Assembly (NCBI GenBank): GCA_033064195.1
Contig: JARBJD010000194.1
Coordinates: 1-64,000, forward strand
DNA length: 64,000 nt
From: Blattamonas nauphoetae
Lineage: Eukaryota; Preaxostyla; Oxymonadida
Direction: 5' to 3'
In this document: one piece after another, positions 54,126-64,000 of the stretch
Layout of the letters: every line of letters starts with the position of its first letter
How positions within the stretch are numbered: position 1 is the stretch's first letter
The notes under the pieces: model-generated
The model's input: only the letters and a program-made list of their open reading frames with translations
The model's database searches: none
What the model was told of the DNA's origin: nothing
Translations under genes and position numbers: made by a program

Positions 54126-57100
54126 ATGGCGGGACGATCAAATCCCAATTCAGTCGTTTCTGCGATGAAAAACCACGACTGCCTCTCTAATTGTGTACAT
54201 TTTCTTCATTTATGTTTGTTTAGACCGGAAGGACTACCAAATTGGGCAGGGTGGCTTTGGATCTGTTTTCCTCTGTCAGGACCGGTCTGATGGACAAAAA
54301 TATGCAATGAAAATCCTCACTGCTTCAGATGAACATAAACGTGCCGAATTCATGAAGGAGGTCGAGATTATGCAATCAATCAATGCTCCCTTCTGTGTGA
54401 AAATTCGATCGGCATTTTTTGAGGGTGATAAGTTCTATATCATCTCAGAATACTGTAAAAATGGAACAATGGATCATTTCATTAACAAACACAAGGAGAC
54501 AGCTCAATTTCCAAAGATGGTTTATTCTGATTCCATTCATGGTCTCCTCTCTTACTCGTTTCTGTGATATTGTGTGTTTTCTCTTCATCTTGCAGTGGAA
54601 CTGGCTTGCACAAATTGCTCTTGCTGTTCAGTCCATTCATAAAGAAGGGATCGTCCATCTCGACTTGAATGTCCAAAATGTCTTTTTCACCGAAGACTGG
54701 CAGATTAGAGTGGGTGATTTTGGTCTTGCGCGAGTTGTTGATGGAAATTCTCAAGGATCCAGAGCTTTTGGAACTTTGTATGCTCGAAAAACCGCCATTT
54801 GCACATGACAATTTCTTCTTTTATGGTTCTTTCTCGATTTCCGTGAATACCACATTGAATCTCTCTTGTTCTCACATATCTAGGATGTCAGTTGCACCTG
54901 AACGCTGTCGTGATATCGATCCTAGCCTGTATGATTCCATCATCATTAAACAATACATAAGTCTCTATCAAACTGTCATTCAATGATACATTTTCCTTCT
55001 TTCTCATTATTTCCTCCTTTCATGCACAGTGACGAACGAGCCTGTGATTGGTGGGGATTTGGCACAATAGCTCATCATCTCATCACCCGTCACCCTCTCT
55101 GCAACACAACATCCTTCACAGAGTGGATCAAGACATTATGTTCTGATGAACCCTTCGTATTTCCGCCTACGCTTAGTCAATCGGAGTTAATCCTCCTGCA
55201 AGGTCTGCTGGAGAAAAATCCACGAAAAAGATGGGGACATGAAGAATTGAAAGGAATCCCTGAACTAAATTCTCATCTTGAACTAAGTTGGCTTGGTTGG
55301 AATCAAAGAAACATGAAACTTGAGTTCCACGAGAGTTTGCACACTTTTCGTATCTTTCATTCTCTTCCTAGCGCCAATCCCTCTTCCACAGTATACTGAC
55401 ACGAAAACAAACTTTATCGAGAATGTTTCACTTCCTTTTCAGCGCCGTTATCCTCTTTTCTTGGCATCTCTGCCTCGACCACCATCGAACTTCAATGTGG
55501 AACCCTGCGACCCAATCGAGGTGTGACGATCCTGATATGCATTGCTCGCATCGTTTCATCCTTTTTTTCGCCCTTCTTTCTTCCATACCTGTCCTTCTTT
55601 AACCTTCTTCTCGCATTCAACCAATCAGGCATTTCCGTACACACCACGAACTAATACTCCTGAATTTATGACGGCTTTTGCTCACAAATATGGAGTTCTA
55701 CGATGGGTCATTGACGAAAAAGCCATTTTACCATCAGCATTTCAACAGCTTGAGTCAACACCAGAAAATCTGACCCATTTCCCACTCCACATCCGCTTCA
55801 CTCACGGAACATGGAATGAACTTGACGACGCGGTTTGGTCTTCACTCTGCTCCAACTCTTTTGTTCCTTTCTTCAGCAACCCGATCCCATCCTTCTCTCG
55901 TCGCTCCTTCCCCCACCATCGTCTTACCTCTGCACTCACACACGCCTCTTCTTCACTCTCCTTTCGTTCCTCCTTGTGTCTCCCTCTGCTGCTCTCTTCT
56001 CACCATCAGCACAAGAGCAGCGTCTTACTATCTTCCTCGATGTGACACCAGACGAGCCACAGCCTGTTCAATCTCACCCTTCATATTTCCATCTTGCTGG
56101 GTTTCTGATTGCCAAAGCTGTCGAACAGCGCATCACACTGGACATGACATTCACTCATCACATCAACCGCCAGCTTTGTGGTTTTAATCTTGTCGAGCAA
56201 GACATCCGGTTTTTGAACGACCATGCTGCTGTCATTCTCGCCAATCTGAAAAAAGCAACGCTGTCTCAATTTGGTGAACTCGGAGTCAAGTTCGTCTTGC
56301 CAGTTGTTGAAGAAGAGCGGAAACTGTGGGAAGACGCAGGAGATACTGTTGTCAGCATCGAGGACGAGAACGGACTTCCACAAAGTGCAATTGAATTAAA
56401 GCCAAACGGGATGAATCAAATTGTGACTCCAGTGTCTCTCCAGGCGTACACTGGTCTCCTCCTTTCCACCCTCACTCGGGCGCCAAAGCAGAAACTTCTT
56501 TCGTCACTCCTCTCCTCTTTCCACACCGTCCTTCCGCGTGAGTGTTGGAGTAGCATCGCGGCGAGTGAAGTGGAGCGCCTGGTGAAGGGAATCCAGGGTT
56601 GTGTGGTTGACGTGGCTGGATGGATGGAAAACACTCGATGTGTGCAAAGACTTTCGATTGCTCGTTGGCTTGGGAATGTCAGCACTGAACCCCCAAAGGA
56701 CACACCTGATGAAGGCATGCTTCGCGACTCGTCTCCGGAGCCGGAGTTCACTCCAACTAATCAGGCTCAAGTGTTTTCGGTGTTCAAATCAGCGTTGTTC
56801 TCTCTTCGCATTGAAAGGCGGCATGACGTTCTTCTTCTTTGGAGTGGGGGAGAGAGGGTGGGTGTGGGTGGATATGGCAGAGTGTCGAGTACAGCGTTCA
56901 GATGGGTTCAGGATGAAGAAAAGATGCCACACACTCCTCGTGGTCATGCAGCCCCTGGCAATGACCTTGCATACTCCACAGTTCTGTCTCCGTGGGGACC
57001 ATACACTTCTCCAGTCCACGCACATGGATTTACAGTTTGCATACTTTCTCCATCTGACACGAAAGAACGACGGGAACGAGGGCTCCCATGCGTCTTCTCA

Positions 57101-57232
57101 ATTACTGCATTCAACCTTCTGTTTATTCCATTTGAGCTAGATGAGGAAAAAATGAAACGTGAAATCAAGAAGGGCACTTTATTCTACAAAGAAATGATTC
57201 ATTCGATCGTCGCTGCCCAATCTTGGATGTAG
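54126..57232 (+). CDS. NEK-like kinase fused to a HECT domain
   Basis: Exons 54126-54192, 54224-54519, 54596-54777, 54884-54928, 55030-55349, 55372-55520, 55629-55832 and 55877-57232; introns 31, 76, 106, 101, 22, 108 and 44 nt, all in phase; 872 residues. Residues 25-300 form a protein kinase with GQGGFGSVF, AMKIL lysine and DFG, but the catalytic loop reads HLDLNVQN instead of HRDLKxxN. A linker of about 190 residues follows. From about residue 460 the sequence aligns with a HECT ubiquitin ligase (HLAGFLIAKAVEQRITLD, PVSLQAYTGLLL, GVGGYG). The active-site TCFN reads TAFN, so the ligase should be inactive. A split into two genes is the alternative, but splicing is phase-perfect throughout. 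Confidence 0.65.
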
Positions 57233-57396
57233 ATGATTTCCTCTTTCAAAAATCACTTCTATGTTTGCGATTTGTTCTTAACCGTTCTTTGTGAAGCAAT
57301 GTTCCTTTTTTTAATTCTTTACAGCTCACTGAAAGATGTTCTGGGTGAAGCTGATTGAACTTTTGCCCTCAGAAACATACCGCTCTTTGATTCTGT

Positions 57397-58638
57397 ATGA
57401 ATCCAGAAAACATTCTTGGCAATATTCTTGCATATCAAGAACGACTCAATTCATTGAAATCAGAGAACATTAAACGATCTTCTGCTCAAGTAACTTTCGT
57501 CCCAAGCCTCCTTATATCGTCAACAACTCACGACCAAATACACCACCCTGAATCATCAAACAATAATGAATCGTCTGGTTCAGATTTATCAGAGATGTCA
57601 TCACCAGTTCCGTTTTTATCATCGTTATCAATGATCGTCCATCCCTCCTTCAAAGTATCCACAGAAACTGATCACGAAAAGGATATTGTATCTCATCTAC
57701 AACAGAGAGCTTCCTCCGGAACACATTATGTTGATTGGAGTGCAACTCCTGCATATTTAGCGGAACCTCACTCCATCGGATCTCTCGAAATTTTAGCTGG
57801 TGAACAAACTCGAATGCAACAAATTTGGGCTGAACTCGTTGCTGAAAGAGATTATCGAAGAAGAATTGATGAAGAAATGGCCCAGGCAGAAGTTGAATTC
57901 AAAGAAGAACTCAAACAGCGTGAAAAGGAAGAATTGGAAGCGACAAAAGCATTAATCAAGGCACAACTCGAAGATGATCTTCCACTGGCTCGGAGAACGC
58001 GACAAAGAACATCGGGACAGATGGAACAACAGAACAAGCGCGAATCTTATGAAGAGTCCTCAAGTTCCGAATCATCTTCACTCCCCACATATGGAAGACC
58101 AAAAGCTCGACGAAAAACTCAAAAGGAAAGTGATGATGAGTGGCATTCGTCGGATCCTGACAACGACACGTCAGACGATGAATCCAGCTTTGATACACAA
58201 TCAAAAAGACTGGATAGTGACTCTTCTCCTCACAGTCATTCCGCTCGACCAAAACAATATCCGCGACCGCCACTGAACCAAAATCGCCAACTTCATCCAT
58301 CAGTTCAACGACAACCATATGTTCCATTGTCATATTCAGCAAATGCTCGTCTCCCGCTTCATCCCTCTCACGTATTATCTCGCCCACAAAGCAGCATGGG
58401 GCAGTTACAATCATTTCCGACCTCATTTCAGACAACATTCACTCCAATGCAATTCACTGTCGCAACACAAGGCTACATGCCAAGACTCGGTGTTCCACCT
58501 GTTCCTGGAGTTATGCCAGGTCAAAATGCGTATCCAGCCCCACTACCCGGCACTTTAGCTCCTCTCGACGGACATTATTTGGCTGCAAATCCACACTTGA
58601 TGCGTCTCCCATCAAATCCTTCATTCGGAAAAATATAG
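57397..58638 (+). CDS. Mostly disordered protein, unknown (413 aa)
   Basis: Single exon. The N-terminal 100 residues are Ser-rich. A helix with coiled-coil character runs from about residue 145 to 200 (EELKQREKEELEATKALIKA). Next come an acidic Ser/Asp-rich stretch with basic patches (RPKARRKTQKESDDEW) and a Pro/Gln/Leu-rich C-terminal 130 residues. No family recognised. The SSDPDNDTSDDESS segment looks like a casein-kinase-2 target. The ATG at 57397 is the first in frame. It lies 165 bp after the kinase-HECT gene, same strand. Confidence 0.6.
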   Translation: MNPENILGNILAYQERLNSLKSENIKRSSAQVTFVPSLLISSTTHDQIHHPESSNNNESSGSDLSEMSSPVPFLSSLSMIVHPSFKVSTETDHEKDIVSHLQQRASSGTHYVDWSATPAYLAEPHSIGSLEILAGEQTRMQQIWAELVAERDYRRRIDEEMAQAEVEFKEELKQREKEELEATKALIKAQLEDDLPLARRTRQRTSGQMEQQNKRESYEESSSSESSSLPTYGRPKARRKTQKESDDEWHSSDPDNDTSDDESSFDTQSKRLDSDSSPHSHSARPKQYPRPPLNQNRQLHPSVQRQPYVPLSYSANARLPLHPSHVLSRPQSSMGQLQSFPTSFQTTFTPMQFTVATQGYMPRLGVPPVPGVMPGQNAYPAPLPGTLAPLDGHYLAANPHLMRLPSNPSFGKI

Positions 58639-58746
58639 TCGATATTTATGTGCATTTTCTCGTTCAAAAACGAGAGATCTCACTCGATCCTAAGCCCATT
58701 GTTTTCCTCACAACAAATCGATTCAGCAAAATTTCCACATACCATT

Positions 58747-59655
58747 ATGAATCCTTTTCCAAAAATTTCCATTCCTCAACAATCGTCGAAACCCAACGCT
58801 ATTATTTTCCTAAGTGGCTCATTCAATCCTCCAACAAACATGCACCTTAGAATACTAGGTTTTCCTCTTCTCTTCGATTTATGAAATGAAATGATTGCTA
58901 TTATCACTATATGGACAATAGAGATTGCTCGATACTCCATTGAGGAGCAGAAGGGATGGAATGTTATTGGAGGAATTCTTTCCCCTGTATCCTGCCATTA
59001 TGGAAAACCCGGATTGTTATCTGAAGAGCATCGCCTCCAAATGTGCCGTGCTGCTACATCGACCTCGGATTGGATTGATGTTGATTCATGGGAATCTGAA
59101 CAATCGTCGTACAAAAGAACAGCTGAGACTTTGGAATCAGTGAAAGCGCGATTGTCAAAACAGCTACAAACAAATAGTTGTCTTTTTTCATATGTGATTC
59201 GATTTTTTCTTTCATCAGATTTTTCCTTGTGCTTTTTGATGAGTATGGATTGTCTAGAATCAATGACAAAACCCGGAGTGTGGGATCTCACACTTGTACG
59301 TTATTCTTAATCCTCATTGATCAGTTTCCTCGCCTATTCCAACACGAATTGATCGTCTGTGGTAGAGATGGGATGGATCAGACAATCGTAAACCACGAAA
59401 ATCTCGTGAAATACAAAGTATCCTTATCTTTCATAGGCTTCATCTTGTTTAGGATAAAATTCTTTTTGCAGGCCTTGAACCAAGAAACGATATTTCGTCG
59501 ACATTCATTAGGTTTCTCACATATATGTTATTACCTTCTTCAGACAACTTCTGTCAGAGCATAAATCAATTGACTATCTTACGCATCCGATGGTTGTGTC
59601 ATATATCAAGGATCATCGACTATATACCTCATCTGATGGAGAAACACAGCAGTAA
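58747..59655 (+). CDS. NMNAT: Nicotinamide mononucleotide adenylyltransferase
   Basis: Joins NMN (or nicotinate mononucleotide) and ATP to make NAD. Exons 58747-58858, 58922-59176, 59219-59295, 59325-59417, 59453-59511 and 59544-59655; introns 63, 42, 29, 35 and 32 nt, in phase; 235 residues. The nucleotidyltransferase motif is GSFNPPTNMHLR (family GxFxPxxxxH). Other landmarks are GGILSPVSCHYGKPGLL, DWIDVDSWE and the C-terminal ISSTFIRQLL (family ISSTxxR). The phase of the fifth exon was settled by this last motif. The usual KLLCGAD motif is weak here (CFLMSMDCLES). Confidence 0.9.
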
Positions 59656-59947
59656 TCAGGAAGGAACCAGAAACGGGTCATATCTGTTGATATCTTGACG
59701 CATACTTGCTCCTGTCCAAATATGGATTCTCCTTCATGAATATGTTGATTTTCATCTTCTGTATTTCAAGAAGTGCCAATCTTTACCCCAGCATTCAGAA
59801 TTGAAGCAAAATCTCTTCATATATGATTGTTTTTTCTCTAAAATAAGATCAATCAAGCAAATATTATCGGCATCATGATGAATTCCTCTTTATCTTAACA
59901 AATATTTCGTTCACTGTGAGATAACCATAAATTTTGATTTCACTAAA
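59656..59947. other. Intergenic region
   Basis: About 290 bp, AT-rich, between the NMNAT gene and the giant gene. No gene or repeat seen. Confidence 0.5.
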
Positions 59948-62900
59948 ATGACGACTCTCCTCGTAACCAACCCTGAAACAACGGCTCTCAGCCGCATATT
60001 AGATCAGATGTTTATGAAACACGCCATCTCTCAAAACAAATTGACACCAATTGATGCCTGGCTAGAATCAATCACAAGACAAACTCAAATGTACAGTGTG
60101 AGAGATAATTTCCTCCCCTGCCTTGATCCATCAAAATGGTTCCTTTTACGGAAGCTATGTATACATTCACTAAACGAAGCTCATATTCCTGCCACATTTT
60201 TGTCTATAATCGAGAATATATCACGGGCATTCAACAAACTCGAAGATATTCCAGAATCAACAACGTATATTCCTCCGTCCGTGCAAAAAACGAAAACTCT
60301 ATTCCTACTTGACTCTGTTTCAATCCATGCACCGATGCTAACCACCTCAATTTGGAAAGATTTGTGGTGTTCGATCTCACTGATCCTTCGCTTATTTTCA
60401 AGACCAAATGAATATAACAAATCATTTTTCCAGCCAACTGACCAATCTATTATCGATTGTCTGACTTCTCTCACTCAGACACTCACAACTATGTACTCGA
60501 AAAGAGACATCACTTTTGATACATCGAATTCGACGTGTTTATCGTTTAAAACGGAACGAAGTGCAAATATATATCTCATCACAATGTATATATCTGATTC
60601 GTTGGTATGTGTCTTGGATTTACTCCACAGATACTATCCCGTGTCGCCGTACCCAAGGAAGCTCTTCGCAGACTTCTTCCAACATGACTGTTTTGTCCCT
60701 CGGACTCTTGTCACTGCTTTTGGACACCATTTGACAGACATTCAGAATTTTGATTCCCACTCTTCTCTTTCTCGTTCTCCGAGTGTTCTATTACCAATCT
60801 TCTCCACCTTGTTCTCGGAATTGTCGAACGCACAGGCCTCTTCTGTCACTTCGAGTGATCCCCTCGTCCAGACGACAATCAAATTGTTGCAATCTTTCTC
60901 GTCATTCCAAGCAGCCTGTCTCTCTCACTCAGATACCATCGTCCAGGTCAACCATGTCACCACAATCGCTGTTGAAATCCCGTCTGTGGGGAAAGACATG
61001 ATCTTTTCTGAACGACGACTTGTTCAACGAATCCGACACAAAACAGAGGACCCATCATTTCAGCAGAGTGCAACGTTTTACGAGACCTTCTTTGTCTTTC
61101 TCCGGAAGCAGTGCTCCACGGAACGTCCTCTGGTTGACACACTCCCTTCAGTTCAGTTTTCTGCCTTGCTTGGTCTGGGAGAAATTGCAACACAACTCAT
61201 TCGCGGATTGTACAATCCCTCTTCGTATATCCAGTCCGCAATGATCGCGATGGAATTTCTCTCGTACTGTTGTTCATCTGTGAGATTCGACAAAAACGGA
61301 AATGTCTTGGCAATCGCTGCATCGCTCTTCTCGGTCAATCAAATTTTGGAATCACTTCTCAAACATCGACTCTATCAGCATGTTCATCAGCATGATATTG
61401 TTGATAGTCAACCAACATCTGCCACACATGAAGAAAATCTTGGGGAAAATGAGGACGCTGGAGAAGGAATGCTCAAAGATGAAGACGAGACAAACCAATC
61501 CGAAAAGAAACCCAACACACAGAATGATCCAAAAGGGAAACCCGATGTATTCAGACAAGCATTCACACTTTCGTCTGTGGCTGTCTGTCTCACAAGCATG
61601 ATTGAATCGTGTCTTCTTCCATTGCTCCATTCGTTTTCTGATTCAAGCACAAAGGGAAATCCGACTGGAATGGATGATCTTGTTGACACACTGACCAACA
61701 CATTCATCTACCTCATCGATATTGATGCGTCATTGATCATGCGTCACCTTGAGGACATCTGGAAGCTCTTTTTGTCGTTGTTGTTTCCACAAGGGCAACA
61801 CTGTGACTTTTCACGAGGGATTCTGAGGTGCTTGACAATGGTTCTCAGAGCAATGATCTCATCAGCTGTGAAAAGAAACGATCTCGAACAGATAATCTCT
61901 GTCCTTCTCAACACACGATTTCTGAACACAAATCTTCTTGAAACAGCGGTATCACTCTCCACCGAATCCAGCGATTCTGCATCACCTCTCTACCTCATCC
62001 TAACAAGTTTCGAACAATCATTAAACACTTTGCCAGTTACTCAATTCGAATCGCTCGTCGAATTATCGACTAACATCCTCGACAGCACTCATGATCAAAT
62101 TCTGGATGCTCTCGAGGCGAATTCTTCGACATTTATCCCTATTTGCCACAGATTTGTCTTTGTGACGAATGGTCTTATCGCTCTTCTTAGATCACTCACT
62201 TTGAATGCATCGATTCTGACGACACAGCTACTCACCTCAATTCAAAGTTCGTTGAAAGGGTTCAGTGAACAACTGCGAACAAAGAAAACCAAGAAAGGGA
62301 AGGACAAAAATCTACTCACGCTCCTCACGCTCCTCCTGGACAAACAAGACAAAGAACAAAAGAATAGGCCAGTCCATCACTATTACCTTTCACTTGTCAC
62401 AACAGTTTTGGACCTTTCATCGTTCTTAGATGTGACACTTAATCGGCTCAAGTCTGTTCATTCATTGACTCCACTCTCGACATCAACCTCGACACCAACA
62501 CTATCCCTGTCGGAAGCCTGCTTCACGTTGTATTCTCAAATCCTCCTCACAAATCATAAACTTCTCGAGCATCCAGGCCTCCTCCTCTCAGTCACTCAAT
62601 CAGCATACCTTGCTCTATCAGCACATTCATCCAGCCATGTCTCCCTCCTGTGCAATCTCCCCAAGCATGACGAGGAATCTCAAACATACATCGATATTTA
62701 TCCTCATCTACTGCATCAAATCACTCACACCAAATCAAATCAAAACAATGTTCAAGGATTGTCACTGTCGATTCTTCTTCGACTTCTTGATCATTTGGTC
62801 TCGATTTCGCAGGAAACCACACTTCATCTTGTTCACGAAACCATCACGGCACTCATTTCATGTCGATTTTCTTCAGATGAGGGAATAGCTATCTGCCCAG

Positions 62901-64000
62901 TCCATTTCTCGACAATCCCGCCTCCACAATACATCCGTTCAGATGAATGCACAGTCCACTACTCCGTGACTTCTGGCCATGCTCAACTCTCGATGCGAGT
63001 TGATGCCCCACTTTCGCACACATCATTCAATATTTCTTCGTCACTTGCTGACTACCAAATCGCATTCCCTCAACTGAGACTTTTGTCGCCCATCGATTGT
63101 CTCCCATCTCTCTCTGAAGTGGCCACTGATTATCTTTCTTCGTCAGATGCGCTCGAGTTACCAAATTATTCAGAATCGCTTCTCAGTGCTTTAAATGCTC
63201 TCTTCTCACACAAACAACACATTCATTTCATCTTGGAGTTTCTCCTCTCATTGTCGTCTGATATTTTCGTCAGCCTCAGTACTCTCATAACGGACCAAAC
63301 AAAAAGCTTTCTCACATCACTTGTATCTCTTCTTGCATCGTCCAAAACGAAAACAGACATTCTATTCCCAGCCACTCGTGTGTACATCAGATTTCTCAAT
63401 ACAATTCGGGCTCTTCCTTCAGCAAGACAGACATCTTCAAAAAATGGAGATGCAAAGAAAGTCGGAGAGCTTTTCGGTGTCATTCATGATTCCACTCTCA
63501 GACTGAAAATAATTCAGACGGTCATAGACAAACTTCCTCCATCGTTGTTCTCTCAACTTATCATCAATCTCTATTGTACGGTTCCATTCTACACATCTTC
63601 GACACACTCACTTCTCAAAAGTCTGAAGGAAGAGTTGAAATCTGTACAGGATGTCAAGGGACTCAGCCATACCAATCAGTTGATTGTTGCATCTTCGGTA
63701 TTAGTCGCGTTCTCAGTTGCTCAACGTGTACGAAACCAATTTCACCGTTCTCTTGGGAGTCCAGAAGAAGCGAAGTCATTCCTCAAAGTTATCCGTCGAC
63801 TCGTCCAAAAGCACAAAAAACACTCACATGATGAACAGGATCAACAACCTCTTCAGTTAGCGCATTCCTACCTTGTTTCATCATCAACTGAATGGATCAT
63901 CCAACTCACAAGCTCGCGACAGCTTTTCCCGAAAGGGAAACAGACAGATTCCGAGAGGAATGAGACATCTTCAACCATTTCAGACGTTGTTCAGATGATT
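59948..64000 (+). CDS. Giant single-exon protein, unknown, open at right edge
   Basis: An uninterrupted frame from the ATG at 59948 to the window edge, 1351 codons with no stop and no need for introns. The protein is Leu/Ser rich and looks like an alpha-helical solenoid, with repeated helices (for example IRGLYNPSSYIQSAMIAMEFL) and one charged, disordered insert near residue 500-540 (EENLGENEDAGEGM). A Lys-rich patch lies near residue 780. No catalytic motif, signal peptide or convincing membrane helix. A large HEAT/ARM-type scaffold is the best structural guess. A FANCI-like identity was considered but not supported. The C-terminus is outside the window. Confidence 0.7.
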   Translation, partial: MTTLLVTNPETTALSRILDQMFMKHAISQNKLTPIDAWLESITRQTQMYSVRDNFLPCLDPSKWFLLRKLCIHSLNEAHIPATFLSIIENISRAFNKLEDIPESTTYIPPSVQKTKTLFLLDSVSIHAPMLTTSIWKDLWCSISLILRLFSRPNEYNKSFFQPTDQSIIDCLTSLTQTLTTMYSKRDITFDTSNSTCLSFKTERSANIYLITMYISDSLVCVLDLLHRYYPVSPYPRKLFADFFQHDCFVPRTLVTAFGHHLTDIQNFDSHSSLSRSPSVLLPIFSTLFSELSNAQASSVTSSDPLVQTTIKLLQSFSSFQAACLSHSDTIVQVNHVTTIAVEIPSVGKDMIFSERRLVQRIRHKTEDPSFQQSATFYETFFVFLRKQCSTERPLVDTLPSVQFSALLGLGEIATQLIRGLYNPSSYIQSAMIAMEFLSYCCSSVRFDKNGNVLAIAASLFSVNQILESLLKHRLYQHVHQHDIVDSQPTSATHEENLGENEDAGEGMLKDEDETNQSEKKPNTQNDPKGKPDVFRQAFTLSSVAVCLTSMIESCLLPLLHSFSDSSTKGNPTGMDDLVDTLTNTFIYLIDIDASLIMRHLEDIWKLFLSLLFPQGQHCDFSRGILRCLTMVLRAMISSAVKRNDLEQIISVLLNTRFLNTNLLETAVSLSTESSDSASPLYLILTSFEQSLNTLPVTQFESLVELSTNILDSTHDQILDALEANSSTFIPICHRFVFVTNGLIALLRSLTLNASILTTQLLTSIQSSLKGFSEQLRTKKTKKGKDKNLLTLLTLLLDKQDKEQKNRPVHHYYLSLVTTVLDLSSFLDVTLNRLKSVHSLTPLSTSTSTPTLSLSEACFTLYSQILLTNHKLLEHPGLLLSVTQSAYLALSAHSSSHVSLLCNLPKHDEESQTYIDIYPHLLHQITHTKSNQNNVQGLSLSILLRLLDHLVSISQETTLHLVHETITALISCRFSSDEGIAICPVHFSTIPPPQYIRSDECTVHYSVTSGHAQLSMRVDAPLSHTSFNISSSLADYQIAFPQLRLLSPIDCLPSLSEVATDYLSSSDALELPNYSESLLSALNALFSHKQHIHFILEFLLSLSSDIFVSLSTLITDQTKSFLTSLVSLLASSKTKTDILFPATRVYIRFLNTIRALPSARQTSSKNGDAKKVGELFGVIHDSTLRLKIIQTVIDKLPPSLFSQLIINLYCTVPFYTSSTHSLLKSLKEELKSVQDVKGLSHTNQLIVASSVLVAFSVAQRVRNQFHRSLGSPEEAKSFLKVIRRLVQKHKKHSHDEQDQQPLQLAHSYLVSSSTEWIIQLTSSRQLFPKGKQTDSERNETSSTISDVVQMI

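Noticed and set aside
1-64000. CRISPR arrays, bacterial operons, rRNA or tRNA genes
   Set aside because: No spaced direct repeats, no ribosome-binding sites and no recognisable rRNA or tRNA sequence were seen. The window is eukaryotic.
59948-64000. FANCI identity for the giant gene
   Set aside because: Both are long helical proteins, but I could not align any diagnostic block with confidence.

Overview
The window is nuclear DNA of an intron-rich unicellular flagellate. The evidence is about 70 short GT-AG introns (22 to 125 nt, mostly 29 to 47 nt), short intergenic gaps, eukaryotic housekeeping genes (eL19, eS8, CDK1, importin beta, ARL3) and flagellar genes (GAS8/DRC4 and an IFT80 remnant). 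Stop codons behave as in the standard code: TAA ends eL19, eS8 and CDK1, and TGA ends importin beta and GAS8. An oxymonad or related metamonad is my best guess, but that is inference.

Layout: (1) About 1-8850 is the right-hand part of a Polinton/Polinton-like virus (DJR-capsid lineage). It holds a packaging ATPase, two related capsid-type proteins, small virion-like proteins and an S74-chaperone fibre protein, most preceded by the same T-rich promoter box. (2) About 8850-18900 is a gene-poor transposon island. It contains a 2.9-kb Mutator-like element (86-bp TIRs, 9-bp TSD) carrying a spliced gene, two adjacent 0.5-kb MITEs, a 1.4-kb foldback element inserted into the second MITE, and a further 0.4-kb inverted-repeat element. 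(3) About 18900-64000 is gene-dense host DNA. In order: two head-to-head coiled-coil genes, a decayed fragment, importin beta, eL19, CDK1, a Ser/Pro-rich protein, an IFT80 remnant, eS8, a mariner MITE, a GRAM-VASt (Aster/LAM) lipid-transfer protein, a disordered protein, an HROB homologue, a BLOC-1/BORC-type coiled coil, ARL3, a TFIIIA-like zinc-finger protein, AMPK beta, a CDK9/CDK12-type kinase, GAS8/DRC4, an epsin, a TPR protein, a NEK-like kinase fused to a HECT domain, a disordered protein, NMNAT, and a giant single-exon gene running off the right edge.

Functionally the host part mixes transcription and cell-cycle control (CDK1, the CDK9-like kinase, the TFIIIA-like protein), translation (eL19, eS8), nuclear import, membrane traffic and lipid transfer (epsin, the GRAM-VASt protein), energy sensing and NAD synthesis (AMPK beta, NMNAT), and flagellar function (GAS8, ARL3, the IFT80 remnant). 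Neighbouring genes are not obviously co-functional. Several pairs are tightly head-to-head, with as little as 35 bp between start codons. Exon borders were worked out by eye from reading frame, splice sites and family alignment.
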